Below, in pieces: positions 39,101-45,280 of a stretch of 64,000 bases of DNA. The stretch spans positions 5,207,258 through 5,271,257 of the forward strand of contig NW_020653391.1 in NCBI RefSeq assembly GCF_003589595.1. Reading direction: 5' to 3'. Below the pieces are notes generated by a model. The model saw only the letters and a program-made list of their open reading frames with translations. It was not told the origin of the DNA and made no database searches. The DNA comes from Hyposmocoma kahamanoa (taxonomy: Eukaryota; Arthropoda; Insecta; Lepidoptera; Cosmopterigidae). Numbering within the stretch: the first letter of the stretch is position 1; each line of letters starts with the position of its first letter. The position numbers and the translations under genes are program-made.

Positions 39101-39489
39101 CTCATGTGAAATTTGATGACAAAGTGAGTATGTCCATGCTAAGAAAACGTTCGTACTTTAGGTAAATTAACTCCGATCACTACAAGTTGTCACACAAAAT
39201 AATACTAAATTAAGAAACAACTTATGGTTTATTTTTATTTTAGTCAGTAGTACAAAAAATGCACTTAGTTCATCAAATTTTAGCTAAACTTTAATTTTAC
39301 GAAGGTGTTAATGTGTTTTTATTCTATCTGCAGACGGAGTCTGAAGGTGAAGTGCGCACGGCCGTTCGTTTTGAAGACTCGAGCAGTAGTGACGAGGAAA
39401 TTCTAAATACAAAATCCGGAACCGGACGGCTCGCTATGAAGGCGATTGGCCGCAAGCTGAACACATTCAAGATGGAAGTCGTAGATTGA
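11868..39489 (+). CDS. SLC6-family neutral amino acid transporter (SLC6A15/A17/B0AT-like), 12 exons, complete
   Basis: Exons: 11868-12123, 22734-22966, 23628-23858, 24803-24913, 26475-26716, 27929-28079, 29844-30045, 30423-30582, 32564-32726, 33489-33689, 35816-35902, 39334-39489. Every join keeps frame and uses GT-AG. The total is 2193 nt, 730 residues plus stop, equal to the usual length of vertebrate SLC6A15. The protein has the twelve-helix LeuT fold: TM1 signature [25 protein letters not shown] into TM2, TM6 with [14 protein letters not shown], and a long glycosylated fourth outer loop. That loop is typical of the SLC6A15-20 subgroup rather than GABA or monoamine carriers. Family knowledge predicts Na+-driven uptake of neutral amino acids at the plasma membrane, or at vesicles for A17-like members. 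Substrate and location are inference. The first intron is 10.6 kb and hosts an antisense protease. The start is the only in-frame ATG before TM1 in its exon and has a favourable AAAGATGG context. Confidence 0.93.
12244..15594 (-). CDS. S1 serine protease nested antisense in transporter intron 1 (first exon not found)
   Basis: Exons, 5' to 3' on -: 15594-15459, 14322-14058, 13404-13258, 12534-12244. All joins keep frame and give 278 residues. The catalytic triad is present: LSAAHC (His), DYDILVI (Asp), [11 protein letters not shown] (Ser). Three expected disulphide pairs can be placed (HFCGAV/AAHC; DKCNEIY/NMLCARG; TCKG/KRCAQ). The residue at chymotrypsin position 189 is Asn, not the Asp of trypsins, so specificity is not trypsin-like by sequence. 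After the usual end ([14 protein letters not shown]) there is a tail of about 50 residues, the last 35 or so with no known counterpart. The signal peptide and activation site must lie in an upstream exon ending in phase 1, which I could not identify. The second-exon donor (GTATTT) is weak but gives the right phase and the spacing from GFG to the next Cys. Lepidopteran gut or haemolymph proteases are the likely relatives. Confidence 0.8.
12735..12900 (-). repeat. LINE-type 3' tail (CAGCAGTGGACTGCGATAGGC family)
   Basis: On + it reads (ATC)n, then CAGCCTATCGCAGTCCACTG and CTGGACACAGGCCTCTCCCA. This is a very common lepidopteran repeat end, in reverse orientation here. It lies in transporter intron 1, upstream of the last protease exon. 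Confidence 0.6.
13630..13895 (-). repeat. Short interspersed repeat family M, - copy
   Basis: Reading -, it starts near TATAATATCAAGTGATGGGC, passes GACACTGCCACTGCGCCCGT and CCTGAGACATAAGTAG, and ends with AAATCTACTGCTAGTAGATC. The family is about 300 bp with no coding potential and occurs six times in this window on both strands. It resembles abundant SINE-like families of Lepidoptera; the name is not certain. It sits in the protease's second intron. Confidence 0.7.
14487..14615. repeat. (CAT)n-headed repeat
   Basis: CATCATCATCATCAACCCAT is followed by CCACTGCTGGGCACGGGCCT and CCACGCGCTTATCAGTGCGA. It is related in style to the 12735-12900 tail but differs inside. It lies in a protease intron. 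Confidence 0.55.
14950..15075. repeat. Fragment with CACGACGTTTTCCTTCACCG motif
   Basis: TTTCACGACGTTTTCCTTCA followed by CCGGAAAGC and, later, GAGAAACTCAGGAGTGTGAGC matches the pattern of a widespread lepidopteran interspersed repeat. Ends are unclear. Confidence 0.45.
16098..16415 (+). repeat. Short interspersed repeat family M, + copy
   Basis: It starts TTTTATTTTATAATACCAAG and runs through GTCGTGCGCCTGATG, ACTTCACCAGCACCC and GGAACGCAGTAATGCTCACA to AGGAGCTCTACTGC. It aligns with the copies at 19480 and 27240. Confidence 0.7.
16898..17212. repeat. MITE family G, interrupted by a SINE
   Basis: The left end CCTTGGCATAATAAAATCAC and right end GATGTGACCTTTTGTACCCA are the inverted termini of a family also found at 40898-41351 and 52477-52653. 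The middle is displaced by a tRNA-headed SINE (about 16937-17115), so the SINE is younger. Confidence 0.65.
16937..17115 (+). repeat. tRNA-derived SINE, 5' truncated, copy 1
   Basis: Box B region CCAGGTTCGATTCCCGGG, then GGCCTACATTTATTTCTCTC, GGCACCCGCGACACAGGG-like sequence and a (TTA)n tail. Box A is missing. It is inserted in MITE family G. Confidence 0.75.
17340..17800 (-). mobile_element. CR1-like LINE C-terminal fragment
   Basis: Reading - from about 17780, one frame gives [18 protein letters not shown], then a KALL..K stretch and a degenerate YSVSEF-like end. This is the last part of many CR1-group ORF2 proteins. The 3' region with a short (TGAAA)n-like end is near 17340. Confidence 0.5.
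18411..18797. mobile_element. Non-autonomous hAT-like element with perfect 8-bp target duplication
   Basis: The termini TAAAGGTGGG and, inverted, TAGAGATGGG are flanked by identical ATTACAAG at 18403-18410 and 18798-18805. Imperfect short ends with an 8-bp duplication are the hAT pattern. The inside is built from repeated GTTTAAACG / AAAGCAC blocks and does not code. A 1.4-kb relative lies at 43515-44892. Confidence 0.8.
19021..19180. repeat. Near-perfect hairpin element
   Basis: The arms at 19021-19078 and 19122-19180 are almost exact reverse complements (AGGAAATGAAACTAT ... ATAGTTTCATTTCCT; CGCGTATATTTGTTTTTTC and its mirror). The 43-bp loop holds CAACCGTGACCATGGGAACT and CCCGAAACGTCGG. 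Half-copies lie at 51071-51175 and 55608-55740. Confidence 0.85.
19480..19947 (+). repeat. Family M repeat split by a SINE insertion
   Basis: The left part (CAGTTGCAGTGCCACTAAG to CCTGTAATTT) and right part (CACCCTTACCCGTCAAAATC to GAGCTCTACTGCTAG) are contiguous in the uninterrupted copy at 27240-27500. The SINE at about 19622-19820 lies between them. Confidence 0.75.
19622..19820 (+). repeat. tRNA-derived SINE, copy 2
   Basis: Box A-like TGGCCGAACGGTT at 19625-19637 and box B-like GGGTTCGATACCCG at 19667-19680 lie about 42 bp apart, in the style of a Ser/Leu tRNA. The body and GTGTGTGCGTTA tail follow. Confidence 0.8.
20570..21075 (+). mobile_element. LINE fragment (RTE-like), C-terminal end of ORF2
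   Basis: Frameshifted pieces read [10 protein letters not shown], then [15 protein letters not shown] and [18 protein letters not shown] clean open stretch (20805-21053) follows with [34 protein letters not shown] and LFRAAVSK. These are well-known C-terminal motifs of an abundant non-LTR group in insects. It lies in transporter intron 1. Confidence 0.75.
21405..21655 (-). repeat. Family M repeat, - copy
   Basis: On + it shows CAGTAGAGGTTCTTGTGAAA, GTACTGCCACCTTACC, GTTCCGGTTTGGAAGG and TTATGTCTCAGGGTGACG, the reverse of the copy at 27240. Confidence 0.7.
21673..22140 (+). repeat. Repeat family P (ACCGACTTCAAA ends), copy 1
   Basis: It starts CTAAAAAACTGACCTCAAAA and ends CCTTTTTTTGAAGTCGGTTT, so the ends are inverted copies of ACCGACTTCAAAA. 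Inside are ATTTATAAAAATGAATATTC and ATGGGACCACTATGGAGATA. The longer copies share this sequence with 34217-34630. Probably non-autonomous; class unknown. Confidence 0.7.
22734..22966 (+). CDS. SLC6 transporter exon 2: TM2 and TM3
   Basis: Completes the codon for the third Gly of NGGGAFLIPF and runs to residue 163. It contains [15 protein letters not shown] (TM2 and following loop) and the TM3 stretch ending [13 protein letters not shown]. Acceptor TTGCCAG, donor GTAAGT at 22967. Confidence 0.93.
23057..23450 (+). mobile_element. LINE family A, ORF2 tail fragment
   Basis: A mostly open + frame gives [34 protein letters not shown] and [19 protein letters not shown], then the 3' UTR motif CATCAGGTGAGATGG and an A-rich end. 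It lies in transporter intron 2 (22967-23627), in the same direction as the gene. Confidence 0.8.
23628..23858 (+). CDS. SLC6 transporter exon 3: second outer loop and TM4
   Basis: Residues 164-240. The outer loop holds PWAHCP, an N-glycosylation sequon at Asn178 and the cysteine pair expected to form the loop disulphide. TM4 follows ([12 protein letters not shown]). Donor GTGTGT. Confidence 0.92.
23859..24802. other. Transporter intron 3
   Basis: No repeat with clear ends or coding match was recognised in this intron. Confidence 0.4.
24803..24913 (+). CDS. SLC6 transporter exon 4: TM5
   Basis: Residues 241-277, starting [14 protein letters not shown] and ending at a lysine. The donor is GTTGGT, the weakest in the gene. 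It is required because the next exon resumes with [16 protein letters not shown] exactly where family members continue. Confidence 0.9.
25136..25406 (-). repeat. Repeat family P, reversed copy
   Basis: It starts AAAAAAGGAGGAGGTTCTAA and ends TTTTAAAGTCGGTTTTTTTA, the reverse of the 21673 copy's ends. Internal sequence matches the short copy at 35441-35632 (TTTCAATAAAACTT). Confidence 0.6.
25480..26295 (-). mobile_element. CR1-like LINE fragment
   Basis: Reading -, frames give [14 protein letters not shown], then, at 26067-25873, [20 protein letters not shown] followed by [13 protein letters not shown] and [16 protein letters not shown]. The 3' end (TTTATTTATTCATGGAAAAC on +) resembles that at 7840-7880. 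It lies in transporter intron 4. Confidence 0.75.
26475..26716 (+). CDS. SLC6 transporter exon 5: TM6 and TM7
   Basis: Residues 278-357 plus two bases. TM6 includes the unwound substrate-site region [18 protein letters not shown]7 includes [19 protein letters not shown]. Donor GTAAGT. Confidence 0.93.
26717..27239. other. Transporter intron 5, 5' part
   Basis: No feature was recognised before the family M repeat at 27240. Confidence 0.4.
27240..27500 (+). repeat. Family M repeat, best-preserved + copy
   Basis: T-rich start, then TATAATATCAAGTGACGGGA, CGTGCGCCTTATGGTAAGC, GTGCCACTCAGAGCTTTAAA, CACCCTGAGACATAAGTAG and CAAAACCGGAACACAGTAA. It lies in transporter intron 5. Confidence 0.7.
27929..28079 (+). 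CDS. SLC6 transporter exon 6: long fourth outer loop
   Basis: Residues 358-408. Four N-glycosylation sequons sit close together, at Asn370, Asn374, Asn390 and Asn396, with a single Cys at 400. Such a long, glycosylated loop marks the SLC6A15-20 group. Confidence 0.9.
28327..28515. repeat. Nested hairpin, 62-bp arms
   Basis: Arms 28327-28388 and 28421-28482 match as reverse complements with three mismatches. The 32-bp loop contains its own palindrome, GAGTACCTATGGGTACTC. Each arm also holds a small palindrome (GCCTAAACATATTTAGGC). A partial direct repeat of the left arm's inner end follows at 28490-28515. It lies in transporter intron 6. Confidence 0.9.
28650..29030 (-). mobile_element. Decayed LINE reverse transcriptase fragment
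   Basis: Reading - from about 29005, [20 protein letters not shown] is the degenerate GVPQGS..GPLLF motif. It is followed by [12 protein letters not shown], where family members have YADD. The catalytic pair is damaged. It lies in transporter intron 6. Confidence 0.65.
29031..29843. other. Transporter intron 6, 3' part
   Basis: No feature with clear ends was recognised. Confidence 0.4.
29844..30045 (+). CDS. SLC6 transporter exon 7: end of outer loop 4 and TM8
   Basis: Residues 409-475 plus one base. [13 protein letters not shown] is the re-entrant end of the loop. TM8 contains [15 protein letters not shown], where the family's second Na+ site residues lie. Confidence 0.92.
30104..30350 (-). 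mobile_element. Three tandem remnants of one reverse transcriptase motif
   Basis: Reading -, three separate short stretches give [13 protein letters not shown] (near 30345-30307), [13 protein letters not shown] (near 30250-30213) and [13 protein letters not shown] (near 30150-30112), about 88 and 101 bp apart. Each is the same ORF2 motif that normally occurs once per element. All lie in transporter intron 7. Confidence 0.6.
30423..30582 (+). CDS. SLC6 transporter exon 8: TM9 and TM10
   Basis: Residues 476-528 plus two bases. It includes [16 protein letters not shown] between TM9 and TM10, a highly conserved SLC6 stretch. Donor GTAAGT. Confidence 0.92.
30930..31140 (+). repeat. tRNA-derived SINE, copy 3
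   Basis: Box A-like TGGCCGAACGGTT and box B-like AGGTTTGATTCCCGG, then the shared body (GTGTCCATGGCACCCGCGG) and tail GTGTGTGCGTTATTTATTA. It lies in transporter intron 8. Confidence 0.8.
31521..31689. repeat. Foldback element F, copy 1
   Basis: Left arm ATCGTATTCTAGAACTCTAC, then TCAATGCTCAAATCAGGAT, mirrored by ATCCTGACTTGAGCATTGAG, then TAGAGTTCTAGAATACGACC. A second copy lies at 58349-58519. Transporter intron 8. Confidence 0.85.
31690..32563. other. Transporter intron 8, 3' part
   Basis: No repeat ends or coding matches were recognised. A more GC-rich patch near 32280-32420 is unexplained. Confidence 0.4.
32564..32726 (+). CDS. SLC6 transporter exon 9: inner loop 5 and TM11
   Basis: Residues 529-583. 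[18 protein letters not shown] is the inner loop; the following helix ends in [13 protein letters not shown]. Donor GTGAGA. Confidence 0.92.
32727..33488. other. Transporter intron 9
   Basis: A tandem copy of TTATGTAAATAACAT lies at about 33369-33400. Nothing else was recognised. Confidence 0.4.
33489..33689 (+). CDS. SLC6 transporter exon 10: TM12 and proximal C-tail
   Basis: Residues 584-650. It opens with [18 protein letters not shown] (TM12), then a basic RRF stop-transfer end and a hydrophilic tail. Donor GTAAGT. Confidence 0.92.
33795..33960. repeat. MITE with TTAGACGCTT-type ends
   Basis: Left AAACTAGACGCTTATATAAG, right CTACAAGCGTCTAATTTCAA, with ATTTTCATACAATATTCAGA and its mirror ATTGTATGAAAATTAG inside. 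It is related to 55875-56080. Transporter intron 10. Confidence 0.65.
34217..34630 (+). repeat. Repeat family P, copy in transporter intron 10
   Basis: It starts CTAAAAAAACCGACTTCAAA and ends near TTTTTTTGAATTCTGTTAAA. The interior closely matches 21673-22140 (GGCGCTATTTATAAAAATGA, GGGACCACTATGGAGATACA). Confidence 0.75.
35441..35632 (-). repeat. Repeat family P, short copy
   Basis: TTAACCGACTTCAAAAAAGG at the left and AATTTTGAGGTCATTTTTTT at the right, with TTTCAATAAAACTTAGC inside as in 25136-25406. Transporter intron 10, about 180 bp before exon 11. Confidence 0.6.
35816..35902 (+). CDS. SLC6 transporter exon 11: C-tail, possible cassette
   Basis: Residues 651-679, rich in Ala, Pro and acidic residues. 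It is 87 bp with phase-0 ends, so it could be skipped without breaking frame. The acceptor has only a weak pyrimidine tract, and no conserved domain supports it, so it is less sure than its neighbours. Confidence 0.7.
36256..37058. repeat. 800-bp element with about 300-bp inverted arms
   Basis: Outer ends GTGACCGTCAGGATGGC (36256-36272) and GCCATCCTGACGGTCAC (37042-37058) are exact mirrors. The similarity continues inward through GGATGGCTGGTGGCCACTTT against AAAGTGGCCACCAACCATCC, to AAGTTTTTAGTGCTTTATCG (about 36570) against CGATAAAGCACTAAAAACTT (about 36754). The unique core is about 160 bp. No open frame was found. Transporter intron 11. Confidence 0.85.
37889..38078. repeat. Short relative of the 2894-3516 inverted-repeat element
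   Basis: Left AATTTTCAGGTTAGATTTC, right CCGAAATTAGGAAGTGAAAC then CTGAAATATT. Inside, CTCGAATATTAAATAATACT matches the 3410-3435 region of the longer copy. Confidence 0.6.
38335..38545 (+). repeat. tRNA-like element, right arm lost
   Basis: Left arm ACAAAGATCGAACACTAGG, then box A-like GTAGCTCAGTTGGGAGAG and box B-like TGGTTCGAATCAAG. The right arm seen in the copies at 4150 and 59265 is replaced after GGATTTTTTCC. Transporter intron 11. Confidence 0.55.
38546..39333. other. Transporter intron 11, 3' part
   Basis: A CCGACGTTTCGACCAGGTTG motif near 38673, common at lepidopteran repeat ends, is the only thing recognised. Confidence 0.4.
39334..39489 (+). CDS. SLC6 transporter exon 12: C-terminus and stop
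   Basis: Residues 680-730 and TGA. The tail has a Ser/Asp/Glu cluster (EDSSSSDEE) that looks like an acidic kinase target, then a basic stretch ending MEVVD. Acceptor TATCTGCAG. Confidence 0.85.
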   Translation, partial: TESEGEVRTAVRFEDSSSSDEEILNTKSGTGRLAMKAIGRKLNTFKMEVVD

Positions 39490-39994
39490 TCGTTATATTT
39501 GAATTTAGAATAGATGTGTTGCTAGTTTTAATTTTAATTAAGAATGTAATGCATAATCTAGTAGAATCATTTTGTCAACAACAATATTATAAATTCAGTA
39601 CATACATACACCAAACTGACAACGTAGTACATAACATAGTTTAAAAATATTATGCCTATCTAAATGCTATCTATAACATAAGTGTTACGTGAAGGCAATG
39701 TCTGCGTACCATTGAAATTATGCATTCCATTCTAAATAATATGATGTATTGATAAATCATAATAGTTTCATAATCATTATTTCTTTGTGCCATATTATTA
39801 TTATTAAAATTTAGAAAAAATCATGAGCGATGTGAACATATCTTAAGCGATCAAATTAATTATTTATAAAAATTCGTGCACAGATCTAAAATTAATACGC
39901 AATTTCACACGTTGTCAATGAAACTTAAAATATTCGGGAAAATTATTAGGAGCTAAAAATTAACACATCGCGTTGTAGGATTTAGTGTCCAATT

Positions 39995-40000
39995 AATAAA
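39995..40000 (+). terminator. Candidate poly-A signal for the transporter
   Basis: AATAAA lies about 505 bp after the stop codon and just before a LINE fragment. No other canonical signal was noticed between the stop and this point. Cleavage cannot be confirmed from sequence. Confidence 0.3.
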
Positions 40001-40079
40001 TTATTAAACTTCAGGGTTTTACAAGTATCTAACGAATCTTTAGTTCTCGTCTTTTTACGGCCCTTTTTTAATAAATCTA

Positions 40080-40320
40080 CAACTACAGGAGATATGAGCA
40101 TGAACTCCATCAGCTCATTCGCCCGCCCTTCTTTACCATCGAACATCGAGACGTACGGCGAGATACCATCCCGACTTGATCGATATCGCTTCGGGCGTGC
40201 TAAGCTCTTTTCGTCATCTTTTATTATGCGTACAGCCGAGGAGTGAAATTCCCTGCCTGCGACTGTGCCTCCGAGCACATACGTGCGACTGAGTGAATGG
40301 GGCATCTTCTAGTCCTTTTA
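40080..40320 (+). mobile_element. LINE family A, ORF2 tail fragment
   Basis: The + frames give HELHQLIRPPFF, HRDVRRDTIPT and, after a shift, SFIMRTAEE then NSLPATVPPSTYV. This matches FIMRTAQEWNSLPATVFPNS of the copy at 9790-10888. It lies just downstream of the transporter. Confidence 0.7.
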
Positions 40321-40897
40321 CTTTAAAAATAAATCCACTAAAATATTGACCATGATCACATTACTGCTTTTATTTGGTACACCGAAACTTGATGAAACAG
40401 TTCATGTTCAATCAAACATGATAAATTATGATGAACCGAAACGATACATACTAAATGAACTACGTGCTAATTGTCGATTATGATACGAATTAGTGACAAG
40501 TGCCGGAAATCATACGCCAAAATAGGCCCAAGCTAAATTTAATTCCGTTCTACGTGTAAGAGACGGTAAAGTTGAATTAGAATTTGCAATTCCCTGTATT
40601 ATATTATACTTAAATGTAATGAAATGAATGTCGGCCAATAATTTTCGAGGTTATTGTAGTATTTAGTAGAAATGTAAGTTGTTAAAATTATATGACGACT
40701 TGTTGTTGAAATGCATGAATTTCTATGCACACAGAGTCGCCTACGTTATTTTTTCCGTGGTTTTTTTTTTAATAGATTCCGTATTACTTAATCCCACTTC
40801 TGATTATTCACTTAGTTAACTGTCGATTGTAGGTTCGAACTACGTTCATTTTAGAAAATAATATTGAATGATAAAATTCAATTTGTATATTTCGTAC

Positions 40898-41351
40898 CCT
40901 TGATATAATAAAGTCACACGTCTTCTGATCTTAAGTCAAAAGTGCTTTTATCAAATGAAATTTATAAAAATAATATGAACTAGCTAACATGAAATCCATT
41001 TTATATCCCATCTTTTGGAGGAAGAGAAACGTTAGCACAATCTACACCACAGACCAGCCGTGATCTGCCCGTTTTCGGTTAAAACATGTAAAGCTGATAA
41101 ACAACGGCAAATATAGTACTTCAAAAATTCTTATAAGATCTATCGCGTAAGTATCTATCTAGTTCTCCGAAAGTTCAAAACATATAATCCCAAATAAAAT
41201 ATCTTACCCCATCTTGACCATATATGAAATTTTACAACTCCCTATTTAAGCATAAAAAATAATTTCGTTCATAGGATTAGGATTTTCAAATTTTACTCCA
41301 GAAAGGTTGTCATTTTGCAGATGTGGCTTTGTTACACCAAACTTACGATTT
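40898..41351. repeat. MITE family G, uninterrupted copy
   Basis: Left end CCTTGATATAATAAAGTCAC, right end GATGTGGCTTTGTTACACCA, inverted copies of one another. The middle includes CTATTTAAGCATAAAAAATA and GAAAGGTTGTCATTTTGCAG as in 16898-17212. Confidence 0.7.
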
Positions 41352-43506
41352 AATTTTACAGTGTCGCCAAACAGACGACAGCTATTAAGGGGGAAAATCA
41401 CGGACATATAACTAGATAAATGTCTGCTGTGGGGGAAAATAAAGAGAAAACAGTAGTATTATGTTCTACTTACGCGATATATTACGAGTAACTAAAGTTT
41501 TCTTTCTTTGAAGAAAAACCTAATTCGTGCTAGTGGACTGAACTTTGTGTGCATTTAAAAATAGAATTAAATATTAAGCGAAATTAATAAATATACTTAA
41601 ATAATGTAATTATAAAACGTAGCTATAACGATCTCGTCACAAATAAATACGTGTTTCTGAAGCACTTTAAAATTTAACATCTCGTGTAAAACGGCGTCAA
41701 CTCAAAATTATGGTTTGTTGACTTGGCAATAGGATTTATTTACTTAATATATATTATATACATATATCGTGTTGTTATTAAACGACATTGTTAATAATAT
41801 CAATTTATTCTCTAAAGTTTTTAGTGTAACTGAACAATGCGTGAATGTGTTACTTGAGTATTACTTACCACCTTTTCATTACTTGCCAAGTTAAAACAAC
41901 GTAATTTTCATAGAAAATACAAAATCGATTGCTTGGTGCGCAAAAAAACCGAATCGTTGAAATTAAATACGTTATGTAGTTAAATAGAATGTTCGAGAAT
42001 CGCAAAGCTAGTCATTCGATAGTTTTAAAGTTTAGACGCGTAGAACGCACGCGTTTCCGTTGATTGTGAGAATTTACTCTGGAAACAATAGTTTTAATTT
42101 TAACAAGGTCACAAATAAAAAAGTGACCCGAAATCATTTCCAAGTGAATCCAAAAAGACGGCAATTTTTCTCATGTATTTCCGTTGGACATCACTCGGTT
42201 AGTTGAGTGAAAGTATTATAACGCCATTGACTAGGATTGGCCGTTATAGAAAAAATAATAATGAAAGGTATTTTATAGTGTCAAATTTAAGAAATATTGT
42301 TAAAGATTTGAAAGCAACTGCAACTTCTCACAATCAACATAATTGCTGTAAGTTAAGATTAAGTCGCTGTATATTACTAGACGAAAATTATTAGACAGGA
42401 TTCTAACTTTCTACAAGAAAGTCAGTGAAATAAAGACAGGTAATAAAAGCTCTTTAATCGTAGATATCAAAGCATAATATAAATAAATCACAATCACATG
42501 TTTTTGTAGGCATAATTTATATTTTATCTTAATAAGAAAACAAACAGTTCGTTTTAAAATTGTGTGTTTATTAATGATCTTAATTATAATTTTCCAATAT
42601 AGTTTTAATATTATTATTTTCGATTTTACAATAACAATTTTACCAAAAATTTTTTTTTACTTTGTTGTGTTAAGTTTTGATAAACGTTTGAGTAATATTT
42701 CTAAACATTGTGTGTCATCATTGTGTCACTGATAAAATATTGAATTTATTTTTCTAATTCTTAATTTAGTTCTAGTTGAATTTATTGCAGAGATTTTACT
42801 ATTATAAAAGTTTTTGCTAAGGTTTTCCTCTGTTTTACAGATAACAAAGAGCTTCAAAAAGTTCACATTTCCATAATGTTGCCATTATAAAGAACTATAA
42901 TATCTCCTGATCCAAACATGAATATTTATGTCAAAAATCGACACTAGTGCTGCCATTTCAGAGTCAAACATGCAACATATTAAATCGTTACCGATTAAAC
43001 ACGAGACTACATATTTTGTGTTCTAATTAAGTATCATTTACGTCTGTGATTATTTCCAGCTAGCTTAAAAAGTATAACAAAACTTAAAAAAAACGTAGAT
43101 TTTTGTTACAATGGCATCATTTTTAAGCGAAATTTAACAATTAAAAACCGCTCAAAAGAGCTAGTTAAGTACGTGTAGTAAGCTTCGGGATGACATCCCA
43201 CTAGATGTAGCAACGATGATATTATTCATAAGGCGATTGTAACTTTTCAGATGCAAACAAATAAAATTTGCCTTTGAAGTTTATTGTTTTATTATATATT
43301 ATAGTATATTGAAACAGCTACGAACTCGTATCTGCAGAATCCGTGTAAAGCGAAACATCCAGTGATAATCTATCCTTCCAGCTCGGTGTTGCAGTGTAAG
43401 GGACTATTTCTATTAATTAACAACAACAATAAAGTCGAAAACTGGATTAAACAGCAACACCGTGCGTTTTTTCGCTTTACCCGGTACTTCTCTTTCCCTG
43501 GCTGAC
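41352..43506. other. AT-rich intergenic DNA
   Basis: Over 2 kb without a convincing open frame, RNA gene or paired termini. Confidence 0.45.
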
Positions 43507-43514
43507 CTCATCAA

Positions 43515-44892
43515 TAGAGATGGGATGAAACTGCTAATTTTTTAAAGGTTTAAACGTTGCGTTGTAGCTTTTTTGAAAGCGCGCTTTTCTCTTACGCTTT
43601 TTAAGTTTGAAGATTAAAAAATCGTTTAAAATCTTAAAAAAGGAACAAAAAAGGAACGAGAACGGACACTCTCCGCCCCTCCCTAACTTTAGATACCGCA
43701 CCACGCCCCACACATTGACGGTCACGTGGGCTGAACAAGAACAAGGCTGTCGGCGAGCCATTGTCGCGCTAAGACGGCTTTGATATTTGAATATAATTTT
43801 CATTTATTCATTACGAAACTTGTATGTTAATATATAACATCATTTTACGTTACTATTTTTAATGTTTGTGAATTGTGCTGTGTACGGCTGTTTATCATCA
43901 TCTAAAAGGAATAAAGAGAGAGTTTCTTTCGATTTCGGAAAGATGAAACGAAGTAAGTAAAAAAAACTTATGTCTGCGACTCATCCAGTTATTGTTTTCT
44001 TCATTTCTTTAGTGCAGAGTAATATATGATACAGATTTATTATATCAATGTAATGAGACGCCATAACATCGTGAGCTAGTATACAAGGGTTCTCGAATTT
44101 TCAATTTGTATTGCCCATAAATATTACTTAGTGAATATACCTAATTATTAACTAGGTAATGATAAACTTGGACACGCAATTTCAAATACCTTGGTTACGT
44201 TATTTAAAAGTAACTGTACAAAATAAATCATTTTAAGTGCTTTTAATGCATTGTTTTAGATAAATCTTCAACATTATTGTAGTTAGTGAATTAATGACAA
44301 ATATAATATATGGATATAACTTAGAGCATTCTAAGCAATATAAATACCTAATGAACACGTGTCATTATTAGGATTCTATTAACAGAATTGTAGATAACAG
44401 ATTCGTGTTAGAATGTTCGCTGTTGCCGCTCTGACCGCGTAACGTAAATAGTACGAGAACGTAACGGGTAACCCTGCTACTTCTACCTACTACTAAATAA
44501 CTTTCGACCGTTGTATGAAGTGTCCCAGGTGTGTTTAAGACTTATAAGTTAAGAAAAGCTTGCAACGTTGTGTTGATAGCAAAAAGCAAGAGTAAACCGC
44601 TAAAGGTTTTAAGTAAGTTTATTAGTAAAACACGAGTTTCATTTTTATTTATAAAATTATTATTCACATTGACGAATTAATTGGTTTAGGAAACATAAAT
44701 GGTGGGACTTGAAATTTAGTCACGTTGTAAAAAATGAAATTATTAAGTATATAACTGACCAACGCTTACGCTTAAAATAATTGTTGAGTATATAACTGAC
44801 TAACGCTTACGCTTAAAATAAAAAGCGTGCTTAAGTGCTCATTTTAAAAAGCAAACTTTTTTAAGTGCTTTTCGTTTAAACGCCCTCCTACA
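43515..44892. mobile_element. hAT-like element, internally deleted, retaining a THAP exon
   Basis: The left end TAGAGATGGG and the right end (CCCTCCTACA, inverted TGTAGGAGGG) are flanked by CTCATCAA (43507-43514) and CTCGTCAA (44893-44900), a 7-of-8 match for an 8-bp target duplication. The subterminal GTTTAAACG/AAAAGCAC blocks match the small element at 18411-18797 in reverse. Inside lies a THAP-type first exon at 43862-43952. Near the right end a 44-bp unit (GTATATAACTGACCAACGC...) is duplicated in tandem at about 44738-44820. The transposase core is missing. Confidence 0.65.
43862..43952 (+). pseudogene. THAP zinc-finger first exon inside the hAT-like element
   Basis: ATG at 43862 opens MFVNCAVYGCLSSS, followed by RVSFDFGKMKR, then donor GTAAGT at 43953. 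C-x4-C with the CAVYGC spacing and VSF a short way on are the opening of a THAP DNA-binding domain. The later Cys/His pair would be in a further exon, not found. Read through, the frame stops two codons later at 43958-43960. THAP fused to a hAT core is known from THAP12-like proteins, and P elements also carry THAP. Orientation and ends favour hAT. Confidence 0.55.
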
Positions 44893-45046
44893 CTCGTCAA
44901 CGGATTAAAAATACCGCGGAAACGTAGTAATATTAAAAAAATCGTGTCCTGTAAAATTTGTTTTTTGTCGCTTACAGTAAGCGGCGGTAAAGGCCTGGTA
45001 TTAGTGACGAAAAATGAATAATATGAAAGAAATTATATTACAAATA

Positions 45047-45280
45047 GACTCATCCGAAGAACAGAGTCCGAAGTGATTATTTACGTTACGAGAAAAATTT
45101 CGTTATTCAAACTAAGGCCTATGTAAAAGTGTTTTGAGAAGTTATATATCTTATTTGGTTACGAAATATAAAATCGAACAAAGGTCGATCTGACATCCAC
45201 AGCGAAGAAGAATGAACGAAACGTACTGTGTCCTGAGAACAAGTAGTCTTGCACATAGGCCTTTGTTCTACGGATGAGTC
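45047..45280. repeat. MITE family H, copy 1
   Basis: Left GACTCATCCGAAGAACA, right TGTTCTACGGATGAGTC, inverted. Inside, ACTAAGGCCTATGTAAAAGT and GGTCGATCTGACATCCACAG match the copy at 55418-55806. Confidence 0.8.

Noticed and set aside
42203..42394. 63-codon + frame
   Set aside because: AT-rich codons, no motif and no conserved context.
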